DNA of 30,624 nucleotides from JALXCH01 sp964495805 (GTDB lineage Bacteria; Calditrichota; Calditrichia; RBG-13-44-9): the NCBI GenBank assembly GCA_964495805.1, contig CAZBWV010000105.1, positions 1 through 30,624 of the forward strand, read 5' to 3'. The notes beneath the pieces were generated by a model. That model had not been told where the DNA came from and ran no database searches. It worked only from the letters and a program-made list of their open reading frames with translations. Below, in pieces: positions 7,057-15,208 of this stretch (positions are counted from its first letter, which is position 1; each line of letters opens with the position of its first letter). The translations under genes were made by a program, and so were the position numbers.

Positions 7057-7782
7057 TTAAAATCTCCAGGACACACCAATCAGATGAGTACGAGTGGCAG
7101 GGGCTGGATATGAATATTGAACGGAATACCAGTTTTTCTCCCCGAATAAACGGCGAGAAGGTTCCCACCGGTACACTCCATACGCAACTGCCGAACCGAT
7201 AAGCGCTCCCACCAGAACATCGGAAGGATAGTGCACCCCCTGATAAACACGTCCCACTGCCACCGCCGTTGCCCAGGTAAAGCTTCCCAGGGTTACCCAG
7301 AGGTTTTTCATCTGCAGACTTAACCCCATGGCCAGCGCAAAGCTGCCGGTGGTATGTCCGCTGGGGAAGGAGGGTGTATTCTCCCCACCGGCGGATTTAA
7401 CCCATGGGTAGCGCTCATACGGCCGCTGGCGATCCACACCATATTTCAGTGCCATGGTGATTCCGTAGGCCAGCAATTCGCCGATGAAAATATCCGTCCC
7501 TTTATTACGCAATTTTCCGTCGTTTTGCATATAGCTAACCGCTATCATTCCCACCGGTACGCCTGCCGAAAACAGTGCCACACTTTTTTCAAATCCCGCC
7601 ACCAGCCGATTGCCTTCGTCAGTATAGTGGGAATTTATTTCTTTAAGCCAGCGCACATCCCAGTTCTGCGAAAACAAAGCAGCGGGAACGGTTAAAAAAA
7701 TCCAGAGGAACAAGAATCCCCCGGAAAGAGGGAAACAGGTTAAAGGGTGATTTCGCAGAATCGGAAAGGATGGATTGTTCAT
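7057..7782 (-). CDS. PAP2-family membrane phosphatase
   Basis: A 241-aa type-2 phosphatidic acid phosphatase-like enzyme that removes phosphate from lipid phosphates or undecaprenyl pyrophosphate; the substrate is not evident. All three signature motifs are intact: KYGVDRQRP (113-121), PSGH with catalytic His143, and R178-x5-H184-x3-D188 in GRVYQGVHYPSD. Hydrophobic helices surround them, and residues 21-38 look like a signal anchor ending in LFSQ. The C-terminal 30 residues (WYSVQYSYPAP...) resemble a strand-rich tail seen in outer-membrane-linked PAP2 proteins of this group, with a final Phe. The gene follows the lytic transglycosylase gene by six bases, so the pair is co-translated, consistent with a role in cell-wall or lipid-carrier turnover. 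Confidence 0.92.
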   Translation of the reverse strand: MNNPSFPILRNHPLTCFPLSGGFLFLWIFLTVPAALFSQNWDVRWLKEINSHYTDEGNRLVAGFEKSVALFSAGVPVGMIAVSYMQNDGKLRNKGTDIFIGELLAYGITMALKYGVDRQRPYERYPWVKSAGGENTPSFPSGHTTGSFALAMGLSLQMKNLWVTLGSFTWATAVAVGRVYQGVHYPSDVLVGALIGSAVAYGVYRWEPSRRLFGEKNWYSVQYSYPAPATRTHLIGVSWRF

Positions 7783-7788
7783 CTTGGA

Positions 7789-8538
7789 TTAATAAATTTT
7801 TCGGAGAATGGTGTAATTGCGCCAGATATCGTCCACATAATCGATGGTTTGTTCGTATCCGTAAAAATAGCCGTAATTGGGAACACCCAGTTCCCACACT
7901 TCCAGATGCAACCGCCAGTAATCGGAGGTGAGTTTAGGCAAACAGGCTTTAACCGCCTTCCAGGTCTGGGGGTCCAGTTTCAGGAATCGGGCAATGTCCT
8001 GGGCATCGAAAACATGACCGGCACCGCAGTTGTACGCTGCCAGCGCTAATTTGACCCGATTGTCCCGATTTGCCTGGGGGAAATATTTTAGCTGTTTGTA
8101 CAGATGATAAATTCCCGCGGCAATGTTGTCCCGTGGATTGATGGAGATGTATTCGATGTCCATTTCTTTTCGGATCATCTGAGCGGTGGAGGGCATAATC
8201 TGCATCAGTCCCATTGCCCCTTTGTGGCTTCGGGCGTCTTCCCGGAATCGGGACTCTTTAAGAATCTGCACCACAATCAGGCGCCAGTCCAGTCCGTACC
8301 GTTTGGCATATTTTCGAATAACCGGATAGTAACGCTCAATCTTTTGCTGAAAGTCCCGGGGGAGCACCCGTTTGCGGAATTCCTCAATCTCTTTTTTCTC
8401 CTGAATCCGCCGTTCCACCATTTGCATCAGGGAATCCGCATGGGCATCCACATTGGGTGGCTCCTGATGCCGTGTACAGCCCGTCCACATGACTAACAGC
8501 AAAACTCCCACCCCAATTTTTCGTCCCAAATGTCTCAT
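7789..8538 (-). CDS. Lytic transglycosylase (SLT domain), MltC/MltF-like
   Basis: A 249-aa exported enzyme that cleaves peptidoglycan glycan strands with formation of an anhydro-muramyl end. An N-terminal segment (LLLVMWTGC, Cys21) looks like a lipoprotein signal though Trp at -3 is not a classical lipobox. A short linker is followed by the SLT fold: catalytic Glu95 in LKESRF, GAMGLMQIMPSTA (108-119) and AAYNCGAG (168-175). The distal WRLHLEVWELGVPNYGYFY segment belongs to the same domain. ATG 8538 is chosen because it places the signal peptide at the N-terminus; a GTG at 8613 would add 25 polar residues. It is six bases upstream of the PAP2 gene. Confidence 0.92.
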   Translation of the reverse strand: MRHLGRKIGVGVLLLVMWTGCTRHQEPPNVDAHADSLMQMVERRIQEKKEIEEFRKRVLPRDFQQKIERYYPVIRKYAKRYGLDWRLIVVQILKESRFREDARSHKGAMGLMQIMPSTAQMIRKEMDIEYISINPRDNIAAGIYHLYKQLKYFPQANRDNRVKLALAAYNCGAGHVFDAQDIARFLKLDPQTWKAVKACLPKLTSDYWRLHLEVWELGVPNYGYFYGYEQTIDYVDDIWRNYTILRKIY

Positions 8539-8628
8539 AACAAATTGTCCCCACCCACTCCGAGACGACGCTCCTTTTTGTTTTTCCACACCATTTAGCA
8601 GAATATTCGACACAACTGGTAATCTAAT

Positions 8629-8856
8629 TTAGTTCAAACTCATCCCGATGATGAGTCCCACAATTAGACCAATCATAATAAAAATTCCGCACACCACCAC
8701 CCCGACGGCCAGATTCCCCTTTTCCAGTTCGTTGGGAATATCGAAATGGGTAATCCGGTTAAACAGACGGTAAGTGATAATGGCGGCTGCAATACCAATA
8801 ATCACTCCCCCAACTGCATAGATGGTGTTCAACAACAACGGCGATTCATACCACAT
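8629..8856 (-). CDS. DUF350 small membrane protein
   Basis: A 75-aa inner-membrane protein with two hydrophobic spans (TIYAVGGVIIGIAAAIITY and VVVCGIFIMIGLIVGLIIG) separated by a polar turn containing the DUF350 signature NELEKGNLAVGVVV. Function of DUF350 is unknown; members are often found near envelope and redox-stress genes. ATG 8856 has an AGAAAGGG ribosome site six bases upstream, while the ATG two codons earlier at 8862 overlaps that site. It sits between the MgtC-like gene and the lytic transglycosylase gene, all on one strand with gaps near 100 bases. Confidence 0.88.
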   Translation of the reverse strand: MWYESPLLLNTIYAVGGVIIGIAAAIITYRLFNRITHFDIPNELEKGNLAVGVVVCGIFIMIGLIVGLIIGMSLN

Positions 8857-8956
8857 ACACATCCCTTTCTCTTTTTATATCTTCACATGTTTCTATTTAC
8901 CCGCCTTCATTTTATTTTTGGGGGAACCATGCCTCAGCAGTTCCTGATGCTTCCGT

Positions 8957-9376
8957 TTACACTTTGATGTAGCGGCTTAACCAGCCCAGTACCAGATAGG
9001 CAATAATGGTCAACAGGATTCCTTCCAGAAACATACCGGCACCAATTGCCAAACCAATGGAAGCGGTGACCCAGATGGAAGCAGCGGTGGTCATTCCCAT
9101 CACCGAGCCACGCTCGCGGATAATGGCACCCGCACCTAAAAATCCGATGCCGGAAACCACCTGAGCGGCAATACGGGTGGGATCCACATTCACCCGATTC
9201 CCCATACTCATGGACACCACCATAAACAGAGCCGAACCCATGGCTACCAGCATTTGCGTACGCACCCCTGCCGGTTTCTGATCCCGAGCCCGCTCCAACC
9301 CGATCAATCCACCGCATAACATAGCCACCACAACTTTAACAATATTCAACAACGTTGCCGGTTCAATACCTGTCAC
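8957..9376 (-). CDS. MgtC/SapB-family membrane protein
   Basis: A 139-aa inner-membrane protein of the MgtC family (the short form, lacking the C-terminal soluble domain of Salmonella MgtC). The conserved blocks are present: CGGLIGLERA (21-30), GVRTQMLVAMGSALFMVVS, RIAAQVVSGIGFLGAGAIIR, and VMGMTTAASIWVTASIGLA. Four to five membrane spans are visible. Family members are linked to magnesium limitation, membrane potential and F1Fo ATPase control in pathogens; the role of the short free-living form is unclear. The start is a GTG at 9376 with an AAAGGGGAA site about ten bases upstream. A strong sigma-70-like promoter lies 136 bases upstream, leaving a long leader. Confidence 0.93.
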   Translation of the reverse strand: MTGIEPATLLNIVKVVVAMLCGGLIGLERARDQKPAGVRTQMLVAMGSALFMVVSMSMGNRVNVDPTRIAAQVVSGIGFLGAGAIIRERGSVMGMTTAASIWVTASIGLAIGAGMFLEGILLTIIAYLVLGWLSRYIKV

Positions 9377-9518
9377 GCTCTGATTCCCCTTTTATCGTTC
9401 AACCAATCGTTTCCAATTCTCTCTTTCCGTTCCAGCTCTATACCCGCTCCCCCCGAAACAAAAGGTTATGTTGGAATTTTTTAACAAATTCGCATTTCAG
9501 ATTATTCCAGCTTCAAAA

Positions 9519-9547
9519 ATATTACTAATTTCAGGGAAATTTGTCAA
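9519..9547 (-). promoter_or_regulatory. Sigma-70-like promoter for the MgtC gene
   Basis: On the minus strand a perfect TTGACA (9542-9547) is followed after exactly 17 bases by TAATAT (9519-9524), four of six matches to the -10 consensus. Transcription would start near 9512, giving a leader of about 136 bases before the GTG start of the MgtC gene. No clear leader structure was recognised. Confidence 0.65.
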
Positions 9548-9662
9548 TTCTTTTTTGGAAAACAGCGGGAAGGAGAAAATAGCTCTTTCCACCCATTCTG
9601 ATACTTAAAAAGCCAAAAGTTTAAACAACACCGGCTCTAAAAGTCTCCGGGTACAATGCAAC

Positions 9663-9704
9663 GCTCCTTTCGGTTCTCCGCTTTCCAGCACGACCGCAAG
9701 GAGT
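9663..9704. other. Inverted repeat in the divergent region
   Basis: GCTCCTTTCGG (9663-9673) and CCGCAAGGAGT (9694-9704) pair in nine of eleven positions, with one G-T wobble, around a 20-base loop. It lies between the divergent MgtC and lipoprotein genes and might be an operator or a structured RNA element. Confidence 0.35.
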
Positions 9705-9720
9705 GACCTGTGGTAAAACC

Positions 9721-9734
9721 TTCACACCTGTGAA
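9721..9734. promoter_or_regulatory. TTCACA-CC-TGTGAA palindrome, candidate activator site
   Basis: A perfect 6+6 palindrome centred about 120 bases upstream of the expected start site of the sigma-54-like promoter at 9824. That distance is typical of upstream activating sites bound by sigma-54 activators, which are dimers and bind such palindromes. Which protein binds is not known; a nearby candidate is the NtrX/NtrC-like regulator at 15209. Confidence 0.4.
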
Positions 9735-9823
9735 TCCCGCTCACGGTAAGTGTCTGTTTATTCAACCTGACGCATCCCGGGCAACTCCAGTAAAATTAAA
9801 GTGATCGCTTAATTCCACCATCA

Positions 9824-9838
9824 TGGCACGATTTATGT
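9824..9838 (+). promoter_or_regulatory. Candidate sigma-54 promoter for the 481-aa lipoprotein
   Basis: TGGCACGATTTATGT matches the -24 element TGGCACG exactly, and at the proper distance shows TG of the TTGC -12 element with a T in place of the final C. A transcript would begin near 9850, about 44 bases before the ATG, with the ribosome site inside. The window also encodes two sigma-54-type activators. Confidence 0.55.
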
Positions 9839-9893
9839 CCTATTCCCGAACAGAAGAAATAAAATGGTTCACAAAACATAAGGAGAATGCATC

Positions 9894-11339
9894 ATGAAAA
9901 CTTTACTTCCCATCGTTCGATTGTTTTTTGTTGCTTTGCTTACAATTGCTCTGTTCAACTGGAGCGGTTGTGAGAAAAACACTGTTCAGCCTCAGGAACA
10001 ACCCCTGCAACTGAGCCAGGCTGCTCAGGAGGGTCTGGTGGGAGGCTGGCAGGCTCTGCATTCAATCAATACTGTTTCCAGTGCGGAAGAGATGGTGAAA
10101 GACGATGTGCCAGTGGATGCAACCATTCCCGGTGGCACCTATTCCCTCCCCCAGTTGAACAAAAAAATCAGTCCCCTGCTCCATTCTTCTCAGGCGGTGC
10201 TTTCCCAACCCGGCTTCCGCAAAGTCACCGGCGATTCACTGCTCTGGTTCCAGGAAAAAACCGATCCGGTAACCGGCATCACCATCCGACGCGCTCTGTA
10301 TTACAATGACTCCACCGGACACGGCCGCTATTACGAAGTAAAATTTAACTTCCCTGCCAGTGTACAAATGCAGTACGATTCCACCGAAATTCAAGTGGAT
10401 TTAAACTTTACCCCGCTAAACATTACCGACGACCGATTCATTAAACTATACCAGTTAACCGAATACAAACCGGGTTTTCATCTGCTAAAAGCGGAATCCG
10501 AAGCGATTGCGACCGATTACGGCGTCCACAACAAAATTACCGGTGCTATTTTACACCACAAAGCCTGGTATGCTCAGGGGAGCGATCCGAAAATGCTTAC
10601 TCAGGAACTGGAAATCAATCCGGATAAATCCGGGCACATTACCGAACAACTGGACTACTGGGATGGCACTTACTTCCGTAAACAGGTCAACTTCTATGCC
10701 GATTACACCGGCGATTTTACCGAACATTGGCGGGACAACACCAGCGTAACCGGAACATTCGACCGCCTGATCAACGACAACCATGGCCAGTTCACCCGAA
10801 CCGTTCAGTTCCCCTCCGGCCACGATCCGGTTTCCACCTACCAGTTTGCCGACATCACGCTGGAACCCGCGGACTCCTCCATCTCCATGATTTTCAAGGA
10901 AAAGATCAACTTTGCCAGCGGAAGCCAGGATACCAGCCGCACGGACGTACACATCTACGTGGAAAACCAGGTTAAGAAAACCCACATCCGGGTATGGCGG
11001 AGCAGTGGGGAGCAATGCGACCTGACCGTCAGCAAGAGTAACGATTACGAAGAGATTAATGGTTTCTTCATCGGAAGCGAAGGATATTACACCACCATTT
11101 ACTCCATTCGCTACAGCGATGGCAGCGGTGAGCTGTGGTTGAAAATCTGGGAAAACGAAACAGCCTACCAGAACGGTGATGATCCACTGGTGGTGATTCA
11201 CATCGTGTACAATCCCGATGGTACCGGCAGCGGAAAGCTGAGCGAAGGCGGGAAGGATTACACGGTTTTTGTGGCTCAGGATGGGAAAATGACTGTTTCC
11301 GATACGCGCGGACACAGCCAGACCATCAATGGTTATTAA
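9894..11339 (+). CDS. Large exported lipoprotein of unknown function, 481 aa
   Basis: The protein starts with a lipoprotein-like signal (LFFVALLTIALFNWSGC, Cys26) and is probably anchored in a membrane facing the periplasm or cell surface. The mature part is beta-rich. From about residue 215 it repeats short antiparallel-strand units with the pattern G-x-[ILV]-[ST]-E, as in PDKSGHITEQLDYWDGTYF, YTGDFTEHW, DNHGQFTRTV and NPDGTGSGKL, reminiscent of the wrapped-sheet repeats of MORN/YwqK-type proteins without a clear family match. ATG 9894 follows an AAGGAGA site. A candidate sigma-54 promoter lies upstream and a perfect rho-independent terminator downstream, so it is a single-gene unit, likely induced by a specific signal. 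Confidence 0.88.
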   Translation: MKTLLPIVRLFFVALLTIALFNWSGCEKNTVQPQEQPLQLSQAAQEGLVGGWQALHSINTVSSAEEMVKDDVPVDATIPGGTYSLPQLNKKISPLLHSSQAVLSQPGFRKVTGDSLLWFQEKTDPVTGITIRRALYYNDSTGHGRYYEVKFNFPASVQMQYDSTEIQVDLNFTPLNITDDRFIKLYQLTEYKPGFHLLKAESEAIATDYGVHNKITGAILHHKAWYAQGSDPKMLTQELEINPDKSGHITEQLDYWDGTYFRKQVNFYADYTGDFTEHWRDNTSVTGTFDRLINDNHGQFTRTVQFPSGHDPVSTYQFADITLEPADSSISMIFKEKINFASGSQDTSRTDVHIYVENQVKKTHIRVWRSSGEQCDLTVSKSNDYEEINGFFIGSEGYYTTIYSIRYSDGSGELWLKIWENETAYQNGDDPLVVIHIVYNPDGTGSGKLSEGGKDYTVFVAQDGKMTVSDTRGHSQTINGY

Positions 11340-11351
11340 TCTCGATTGGAC

Positions 11352-11384
11352 CGTGCAGGGGATGGATTCCCCTGCACGTTTTTT
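11352..11384 (+). terminator. Rho-independent terminator of the lipoprotein gene
   Basis: A perfect ten-base stem CGTGCAGGGG (11352-11361) and CCCCTGCACG (11369-11378) with a seven-base loop is followed at once by six T residues (11379-11384). It begins 12 bases after the lipoprotein stop codon. Confidence 0.95.
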
Positions 11385-11471
11385 AATTTAACCGGGAATA
11401 TTCCTTTGGTTTCCACCGGGAAACCTGCTAAATTCAAATTGTCCGTCTTTATCCCGACAGGAAGTTTTACA

Positions 11472-12809
11472 ATGAAACGATTGGCTTCACCATACTTCTG
11501 GATATATGCGCTGATCTGGCTGTTTCTGCTCCGGGAAGGGGCAGTTCTGGCCACACCTGCCGATTCCGCTACCGGATTACAGGTGGAATCCATCGAAATT
11601 GTGGGTAACCAGCGCACCCGCCCTCAGGTGATTTACCGCCTGCTGGATTTTGCTCCCGGGGACTATCTGAATCGTACACGTCTGGAGCAAAACCGGTTAC
11701 GGCTGCAGGAAAGCAACTTCTTCAAAAAGGTGAATCTATACACCCAACCGGGCAGCCAGAGGGGAAAAATTCGGGTGTATGTGGAGGTGCAGGAACGCCA
11801 CTGGCCTTATTTTCAATTCCGTGGGGGATATAGCCAGTTAGACGGCTGGTACATCAGTCCCATTGGTCTGCGGGCAGATAATCTGTTCGGTTACGGGCAT
11901 TCCATGGGCGTGGAATTCCTGATTGGCGATCGTCTGGGTGCGCTGGAAGCGTTCTATCTGCACCCCGACATTTTTTCCTCGGACATGGACTTTGAGCTTT
12001 CCTTTTTCACCCGAAGTCGGGAATTTCTGCACTACTTCGATGACGAACGGTTCCATCAGAAAGTGAAAACGGGTGGTCTTTCGCTACAGCTAAACGGCCG
12101 AAGCGGGTTGATGAAGTACCTGTGGCTGGAGTTTGAACTGAAGCAAGCCACCGCGGACTCTTTTCTGTTCCGAAGCGGGGAATCGGAACAATTACCGCTT
12201 CCGCAGGTGCTGCTGCCGGACAGCGGTAGCCGAAACATCAGTCGCGTCATCATCAGTCTGCGGCAGGATACCCGAAACCACCTGATTTATCCCACTTCCG
12301 GATGGTGGGGTAGCCTTTCGTTTATGCAAATCAGCAAACAGTTCGGTGCGTTTACCGACTACCATAAAATAATCCTGGACATCCGCGGATATCAGGAGCT
12401 GTTGGGAGGATGGGTCATTGCCGGACGGTTAAATGTGAGCGTGGCAGATACTTCCGCTCCGTTTTACGACCGTTTTTATCTGGGTGGACCCAACTCCCTG
12501 CGCGGTTATCCGGATCGGAGTCTGACTCCGGCCGGTTACGCCTCCCGGCTGGTGCTGAGCAGCGTGGAACTGCGCTTTCCCATTACGCGCAAACACTTCC
12601 CCCGACAATTCCTGACCGGCGTGTTCTTTTACGATACCGGCCAGGCGTGGAATCCGCCCGTACAATTCGACTGGAACAGCTTTCGAAGCAGTGTGGGATT
12701 CGGATTGCGATTCCTGATTCCTTTCATCGGGGTGGTTCGGACGGACTTTGCCTATCCGTTACCGGATATGGAATTTCAGTTTCATCTGTCCCTGGGACAC
12801 ACGTTTTAA
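11472..12809 (+). CDS. Omp85/BamA-TamA-like outer-membrane protein with one POTRA domain
   Basis: A 445-aa outer-membrane barrel of the Omp85 superfamily. After a signal peptide (cut near VLATPAD) a single POTRA domain spans about 35-108 (VESIEIVGNQRTRPQVIYRL ... GKIRVYVEVQE). The remainder is a beta barrel of about 330 residues with the conserved lid-loop motif GGPNSLRGY (the LRGY matches the VRGF signature) and a terminal Phe. BamA has five POTRAs and TamA three, so this is a short member, of unknown substrate. It may insert, assemble or secrete a protein. ATG 11472 has an AGGAAG site nine bases upstream; a longer frame starting at 11346 would run through the terminator. It is followed by the DUF4390 gene after six bases. 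Confidence 0.88.
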   Translation: MKRLASPYFWIYALIWLFLLREGAVLATPADSATGLQVESIEIVGNQRTRPQVIYRLLDFAPGDYLNRTRLEQNRLRLQESNFFKKVNLYTQPGSQRGKIRVYVEVQERHWPYFQFRGGYSQLDGWYISPIGLRADNLFGYGHSMGVEFLIGDRLGALEAFYLHPDIFSSDMDFELSFFTRSREFLHYFDDERFHQKVKTGGLSLQLNGRSGLMKYLWLEFELKQATADSFLFRSGESEQLPLPQVLLPDSGSRNISRVIISLRQDTRNHLIYPTSGWWGSLSFMQISKQFGAFTDYHKIILDIRGYQELLGGWVIAGRLNVSVADTSAPFYDRFYLGGPNSLRGYPDRSLTPAGYASRLVLSSVELRFPITRKHFPRQFLTGVFFYDTGQAWNPPVQFDWNSFRSSVGFGLRFLIPFIGVVRTDFAYPLPDMEFQFHLSLGHTF

Positions 12810-12815
12810 TAACCG

Positions 12816-13517
12816 GTGCTGCCGAAAAGAAGGACGATTTTCCCGGTGCAACACAAATTCTCACACATTTCCCGGTTGCTTTTGCTGGCAATTCTGCTTG
12901 CAACCAACATGGCAATTACCGCCGGATTCCGGATTGTTCAGGTACAGCCGGTTCGGCGGGGAGACACGTTGAATGTGCAGGTAACCGTGAAGCAACCGTT
13001 AGAGGACCCTTTCCGCCGCTCGTTGCTGGCCGGGCTGCCCATTTTGTGGCACATCCGCACCTGGCTCTCCGACGGGCAAAACAGCACCGTGTTCCACCGC
13101 GAAATGCCTCTGCAACTTAATTATGATGTGTGGGAAGAAACCTTCTCCGCCCATCTGGACAACCAGCCCGAACAGCCGTTTGGTACGTTACCGGAATTGA
13201 TGCAATGGCTTCACACGCTGGAGCTACCCACAAACCTATCGGTCGGTGAACTTCATCCCAGCGACACTTACATCTGGCACCTGGAAATTTCCGGACTGAT
13301 CCTCACCGGAGAACAGAGTAAAGCGCTGCACTGGTGGATGCAGGGAGGTAATCCGGTGGAAGAGGAATTGCCCTCCCGGGAGCGCTCCACCGGCTTTCGG
13401 CTCAACCTGAACCAATTCATTCAGATGTTCCTGAAAAAGGAAAAGACCGAACCGGTGTTCCGGCAGTCCGCCACTTCTTCCCCGTTTCGGTTAAATCAAT
13501 TACCGGAGCATCCATGA
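12816..13517 (+). CDS. DUF4390-type exported protein
   Basis: A 233-aa exported protein of unknown function. The N-terminus has a hydrophobic signal (RLLLLAILLATNMAITAGF). The body starts with RIVQVQPVRRGDTLNVQVTV and continues as a beta-sandwich-like domain with WHIRTW, VWEETF and FRLNLNQFI segments, a pattern I associate with DUF4390, which is commonly encoded immediately before NtrY-type kinases. That context is reproduced here: its stop overlaps the kinase start by four bases. The first possible start is GTG 12816; a GTG at 12846, with AAGGA eleven bases upstream, gives a more ordinary signal peptide and is equally likely. A role as an accessory of the sensor is plausible but unproven. 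Confidence 0.7.
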   Translation: MLPKRRTIFPVQHKFSHISRLLLLAILLATNMAITAGFRIVQVQPVRRGDTLNVQVTVKQPLEDPFRRSLLAGLPILWHIRTWLSDGQNSTVFHREMPLQLNYDVWEETFSAHLDNQPEQPFGTLPELMQWLHTLELPTNLSVGELHPSDTYIWHLEISGLILTGEQSKALHWWMQGGNPVEEELPSRERSTGFRLNLNQFIQMFLKKEKTEPVFRQSATSSPFRLNQLPEHP

Positions 13518-15067
13518 AAAGAATACGCACTAAAATCATTACTGTGCTGCTGCTTACCGTGCTGTTGCCGGTTATTCCCCTCTCCTACCTGGTTTACACC
13601 TTGCTCAACCAGAGTTACCGGGTGGGAGTTAATCCGCAAGTCAGTCAGGCGCTGGAGGACGGTTTTTTCTTCTCCCGCGAGCTGTACAATTTGCGGCGGC
13701 GGCAGCTGGCGTTTGCCCTGGAGCTGGCAACGCCGGAGCTTCTGCAACAACACAGGGATTCTCTCCGGGTGCTCCGCACGCTTTACCGCGCCGGTCTGGA
13801 CACCACCTTCTGGCAGCCCCTTTACCTGGGCTATTTTTCCGGAGATGGCTCCCCGCAATGGCAGGTTTCCTTCCATTCTTCCGGATCGTTTCCCGTGCAA
13901 ACGCACCTGTTTCAGCAATTCGAAGGGGAACAACGTTCGCTGGTATTCTCAAACCGGGCGCACAATCTCTTCCAGGCAGTGGTTCAAATACCGGGTTCTC
14001 CTGCCCATTTTCTGTTGTTGGCGGCTCGCATGGATTCCGACTTTCTGAAGAAGGCGGATGAGAATCTGCGGGTATATCAGGTGTACCGCACGCTGGACTT
14101 GAGTCGCCACTTTCTGCCCCGCCAGTTTCTGGCGGCGTTTGTAGCGCTCACGCTGGTTTTCCTTTCGTTGATGGTGCTGGCGGGCGCCTGGATTTCGGCA
14201 CGACTCACCGCTCCCGTTTCCGCTTTGCTCACCGGCATGGAGGAAATCGGGCGGGGAAATCTTAACTTCCGCCTGCCGGAGCCCACCGGAAAGGATGAAA
14301 CCGCCCGGCTCATCCGCCACTTCAACCGTATGGCTGCTGCCCTGCAGGAAAACCAGCAACGACTGATCTATCTGGAAAAAATGGCCATGTGGCAGCAAAT
14401 TGCCCGTAAACTGGCTCACGAAATCAAAAATCCGCTTACCCCCATTCAGCTTACCCTTCAGCAGCTGGTGGATCAGTACGACGACAGCAATCCCCAATAC
14501 CGCGAATTGCTGCAGGAATGTTCTCAGATTATAAATGAGGAAATCGGTAGTTTACGCCGCCTGGTCACCGAATTTTCCCGTTTCGGGCGAATGCCAGCAT
14601 TGCAGATGCAACCGGGCGATTTAAATCAGTTGATTCAGGAGGTGAGTTCGCTGTATGGGGAACGGATTCAACTGGAACTGGCGGATTCGTTACCGGCATT
14701 GCTTTTCGACCGCGACCGACTGCGCCGGGTGCTGATCAATCTCATTGAAAACGCCATTCAGGCAGACCCGCAGAACCAGCCCATTCGAATTCGCACCCGC
14801 CGGTACAACGGTATGGTGGAATTCTCCGTTTCGGACAAAGGCAAGGGCATTCCGCCGGAACAGCTGCAACGCATTTTCGAACCGTATTTTTCCACCCGCA
14901 AAGAGGGAATGGGGCTGGGACTGGCCATTACCCGAATGATTGTGGAAGAGCACCGCGGGGAGATACAGGTGGAATCCCGTCCGGGAGGGGGAACCACTTT
15001 TTTCATTCGTCTGCCGGTGACCACGATTCCGTCCCGGAACGGGCATCCGGCAAACCACAACAGTTGA
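13514..15067 (+). CDS. NtrY-like membrane sensor histidine kinase
   Basis: A 517-aa inner-membrane sensor. TM1 lies at about 8-31 and TM2 at 205-228, enclosing a roughly 170-residue periplasmic sensing domain. HAMP follows (about 228-280). The HisKA motif LAHEIKNPLTP carries the phosphorylated His302, and the HATPase domain has the N box IENAIQAD (Asn413), G1 DKGKGIP and G2 GMGLGLA. The AHEIKNPLTPIQL form is characteristic of the NtrY group. It phosphorylates the regulator encoded 141 bases downstream. It lacks the PAS domain of classical NtrY, so the signal is probably read directly in the periplasm, perhaps with the DUF4390 protein. Translation is coupled to the preceding gene by an ATGA overlap. 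Confidence 0.95.
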   Translation: MKRIRTKIITVLLLTVLLPVIPLSYLVYTLLNQSYRVGVNPQVSQALEDGFFFSRELYNLRRRQLAFALELATPELLQQHRDSLRVLRTLYRAGLDTTFWQPLYLGYFSGDGSPQWQVSFHSSGSFPVQTHLFQQFEGEQRSLVFSNRAHNLFQAVVQIPGSPAHFLLLAARMDSDFLKKADENLRVYQVYRTLDLSRHFLPRQFLAAFVALTLVFLSLMVLAGAWISARLTAPVSALLTGMEEIGRGNLNFRLPEPTGKDETARLIRHFNRMAAALQENQQRLIYLEKMAMWQQIARKLAHEIKNPLTPIQLTLQQLVDQYDDSNPQYRELLQECSQIINEEIGSLRRLVTEFSRFGRMPALQMQPGDLNQLIQEVSSLYGERIQLELADSLPALLFDRDRLRRVLINLIENAIQADPQNQPIRIRTRRYNGMVEFSVSDKGKGIPPEQLQRIFEPYFSTRKEGMGLGLAITRMIVEEHRGEIQVESRPGGGTTFFIRLPVTTIPSRNGHPANHNS

Positions 15068-15122
15068 CATTCGGGGATGCCATTTTTTACCGGTACTTGC
15101 AGGGAATGAAAATTCAACAAGT

Positions 15123-15162
15123 GATGGTGAAATGTGGGATTTCACCCGCTTTAATCACCATC
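15123..15162 (+). promoter_or_regulatory. Alternative hairpins in the leader of the response-regulator gene
   Basis: Two perfect eight-base pairings are possible and exclude each other: GGTGAAAT (15126-15133) with ATTTCACC (15139-15146) around GTGGG, or GATGGTGA (15123-15130) with TCACCATC (15155-15162). The element lies 47 bases before the regulator ATG, with no T tract. It may be an operator for a dimeric regulator or an RNA switch. Confidence 0.45.
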
Positions 15163-15208
15163 ATCACCGTATAGCGGGGAATTATTTTCCACAGAAAGAG
15201 GATGCAAC

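Noticed and set aside
10551..11315. A 254-codon open frame opposite the lipoprotein gene
   Set aside because: The plus-strand gene has a signal peptide, ribosome site, promoter and terminator; the opposite frame has none.
12410..13120. A 236-codon frame across the barrel and DUF4390 genes
   Set aside because: It overlaps two supported genes on the same strand in another frame and gives a Gly/Arg/Ser-rich low-complexity translation.
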